Below are positions 13,921 to 14,098 of a stretch of 14,098 bases of DNA, in pieces. The notes under the pieces were generated by a model. The model searched no databases. It saw only the letters and a program-made list of their open reading frames with translations, and was not told the DNA's origin. The position numbers and the translations under genes were made by a program. The stretch lies in the NCBI GenBank assembly GCA_009778055.1, contig WRKN01000049.1, positions 1 through 14,098 on the forward strand, given 5' to 3'. Within the stretch, counting starts at the first letter, position 1, and every line of letters starts with the position of its first letter. This stretch comes from Synergistaceae bacterium. Lineage in GTDB: Bacteria; Synergistota; Synergistia; Synergistales; Aminobacteriaceae.

Positions 13921-14098
13921 GCCGCAATTCCTCCCCTACGTTTTTTCGTTTCTTTTTCCGTTTCTTCAAGGGCGTCGACGATGGCCGGCTCGGGCAGGAC
14001 GCCGGAACGGTGGGCCGCTCGCGCCAGGGCGTGGCATCCGGTGGGGTTGGTGATAAGGAGAACGGCTCCGGCTATGAGCGCGTGTATGAAGAACACCA
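13917..14098 (-). CDS. mbhC: Membrane-bound hydrogenase subunit C (MrpG/MnhG-like), 5' end outside window
   Basis: Sixty codons are visible before the window edge, ending with TGA in an ATGA overlap with mbhD. The visible part has a hydrophobic helix FFIHALIAGAVLLI, then NPTGCHALARAAHRSGV, which matches the conserved NPVxxHALARAAyxxG segment of MrpG proteins, and a charged C-terminal tail rich in Glu and Lys. MrpG is a small membrane subunit of the Mrp module. Gene order suggests that mbhA and mbhB (MrpE and MrpF) and the operon promoter lie outside the window. Confidence 0.85.
   Translation of the reverse strand, partial: VFFIHALIAGAVLLITNPTGCHALARAAHRSGVLPEPAIVDALEETEKETKKRRGGIAA

Noticed and set aside
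1..14098. CRISPR array, tRNA, rRNA or transposase
   Set aside because: No regularly spaced repeats, cloverleaf-like sequence, rRNA segment or transposase-like protein was seen on either strand.

Overview
The window looks like the chromosome of a Gram-negative, hydrogen-metabolising anaerobe. It carries ADP-heptose and LPS-core genes, which imply an LPS-bearing outer membrane, beside a group 4 membrane-bound [NiFe] hydrogenase (Mbh) operon. Synergistota would fit this combination, but that is an inference; no rRNA or marker gene is present. Hydrogenase DNA is GC-rich (40 of 60 bases at 9241-9300). The glycosyltransferase and toxin-antitoxin DNA is poorer (25 of 60 at 3361-3420, 23 of 60 at 6481-6540).

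Region 1 (1-2014): the two ADP-heptose genes are divergent. The minus-strand kinase hldE (truncated by the window edge) and the plus-strand epimerase hldD share a 203-base control region with a recognisable promoter for each.

Region 2 (1984-6039, minus strand): a tightly overlapping LPS-core glycosyltransferase operon in the order GT9 heptosyltransferase, GT8, GT8, second GT9. The second GT9 aligns with the first over its whole length but has two in-frame stop codons (TAG, then TGA eight codons later) between its two Rossmann domains, so it is called a pseudogene.

Region 3 (6043-6880, minus strand): a RelE-like toxin / Xre-like antitoxin pair of the HI1419/HI1420 type, toxin first, with its own promoter and an inverted-repeat operator. 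The antitoxin ends 3 bases before the heptosyltransferase start, and the heptosyltransferase ribosome binding site lies in the antitoxin's last codons. The LPS operon therefore appears to be expressed from the toxin-antitoxin promoter, or by read-through from the hydrogenase operon. A 20-base imperfect direct repeat lies on each side of the hldD/LPS/toxin-antitoxin block (894-913 and 6912-6931).

Region 4 (6923-14098, minus strand): the distal part of an mbh operon: mbhC(MrpG)-D-E-F(MrpB)-G(MrpC)-H(MrpD)-I-J-KL(fused)-M, followed by a YczE-like membrane protein gene. The Mrp-like subunits form the ion-translocating half. J, KL and M form the hydrogenase half, in which both CxxC nickel motifs and the four expected proximal-cluster cysteines are present. 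The ferredoxin-like subunit mbhN, expected after mbhM, is missing here.

No tRNA, rRNA, CRISPR array or transposase was seen. The most unusual points are the double-stop heptosyltransferase, the toxin-antitoxin pair heading the LPS operon, the missing mbhN and the flanking repeat.
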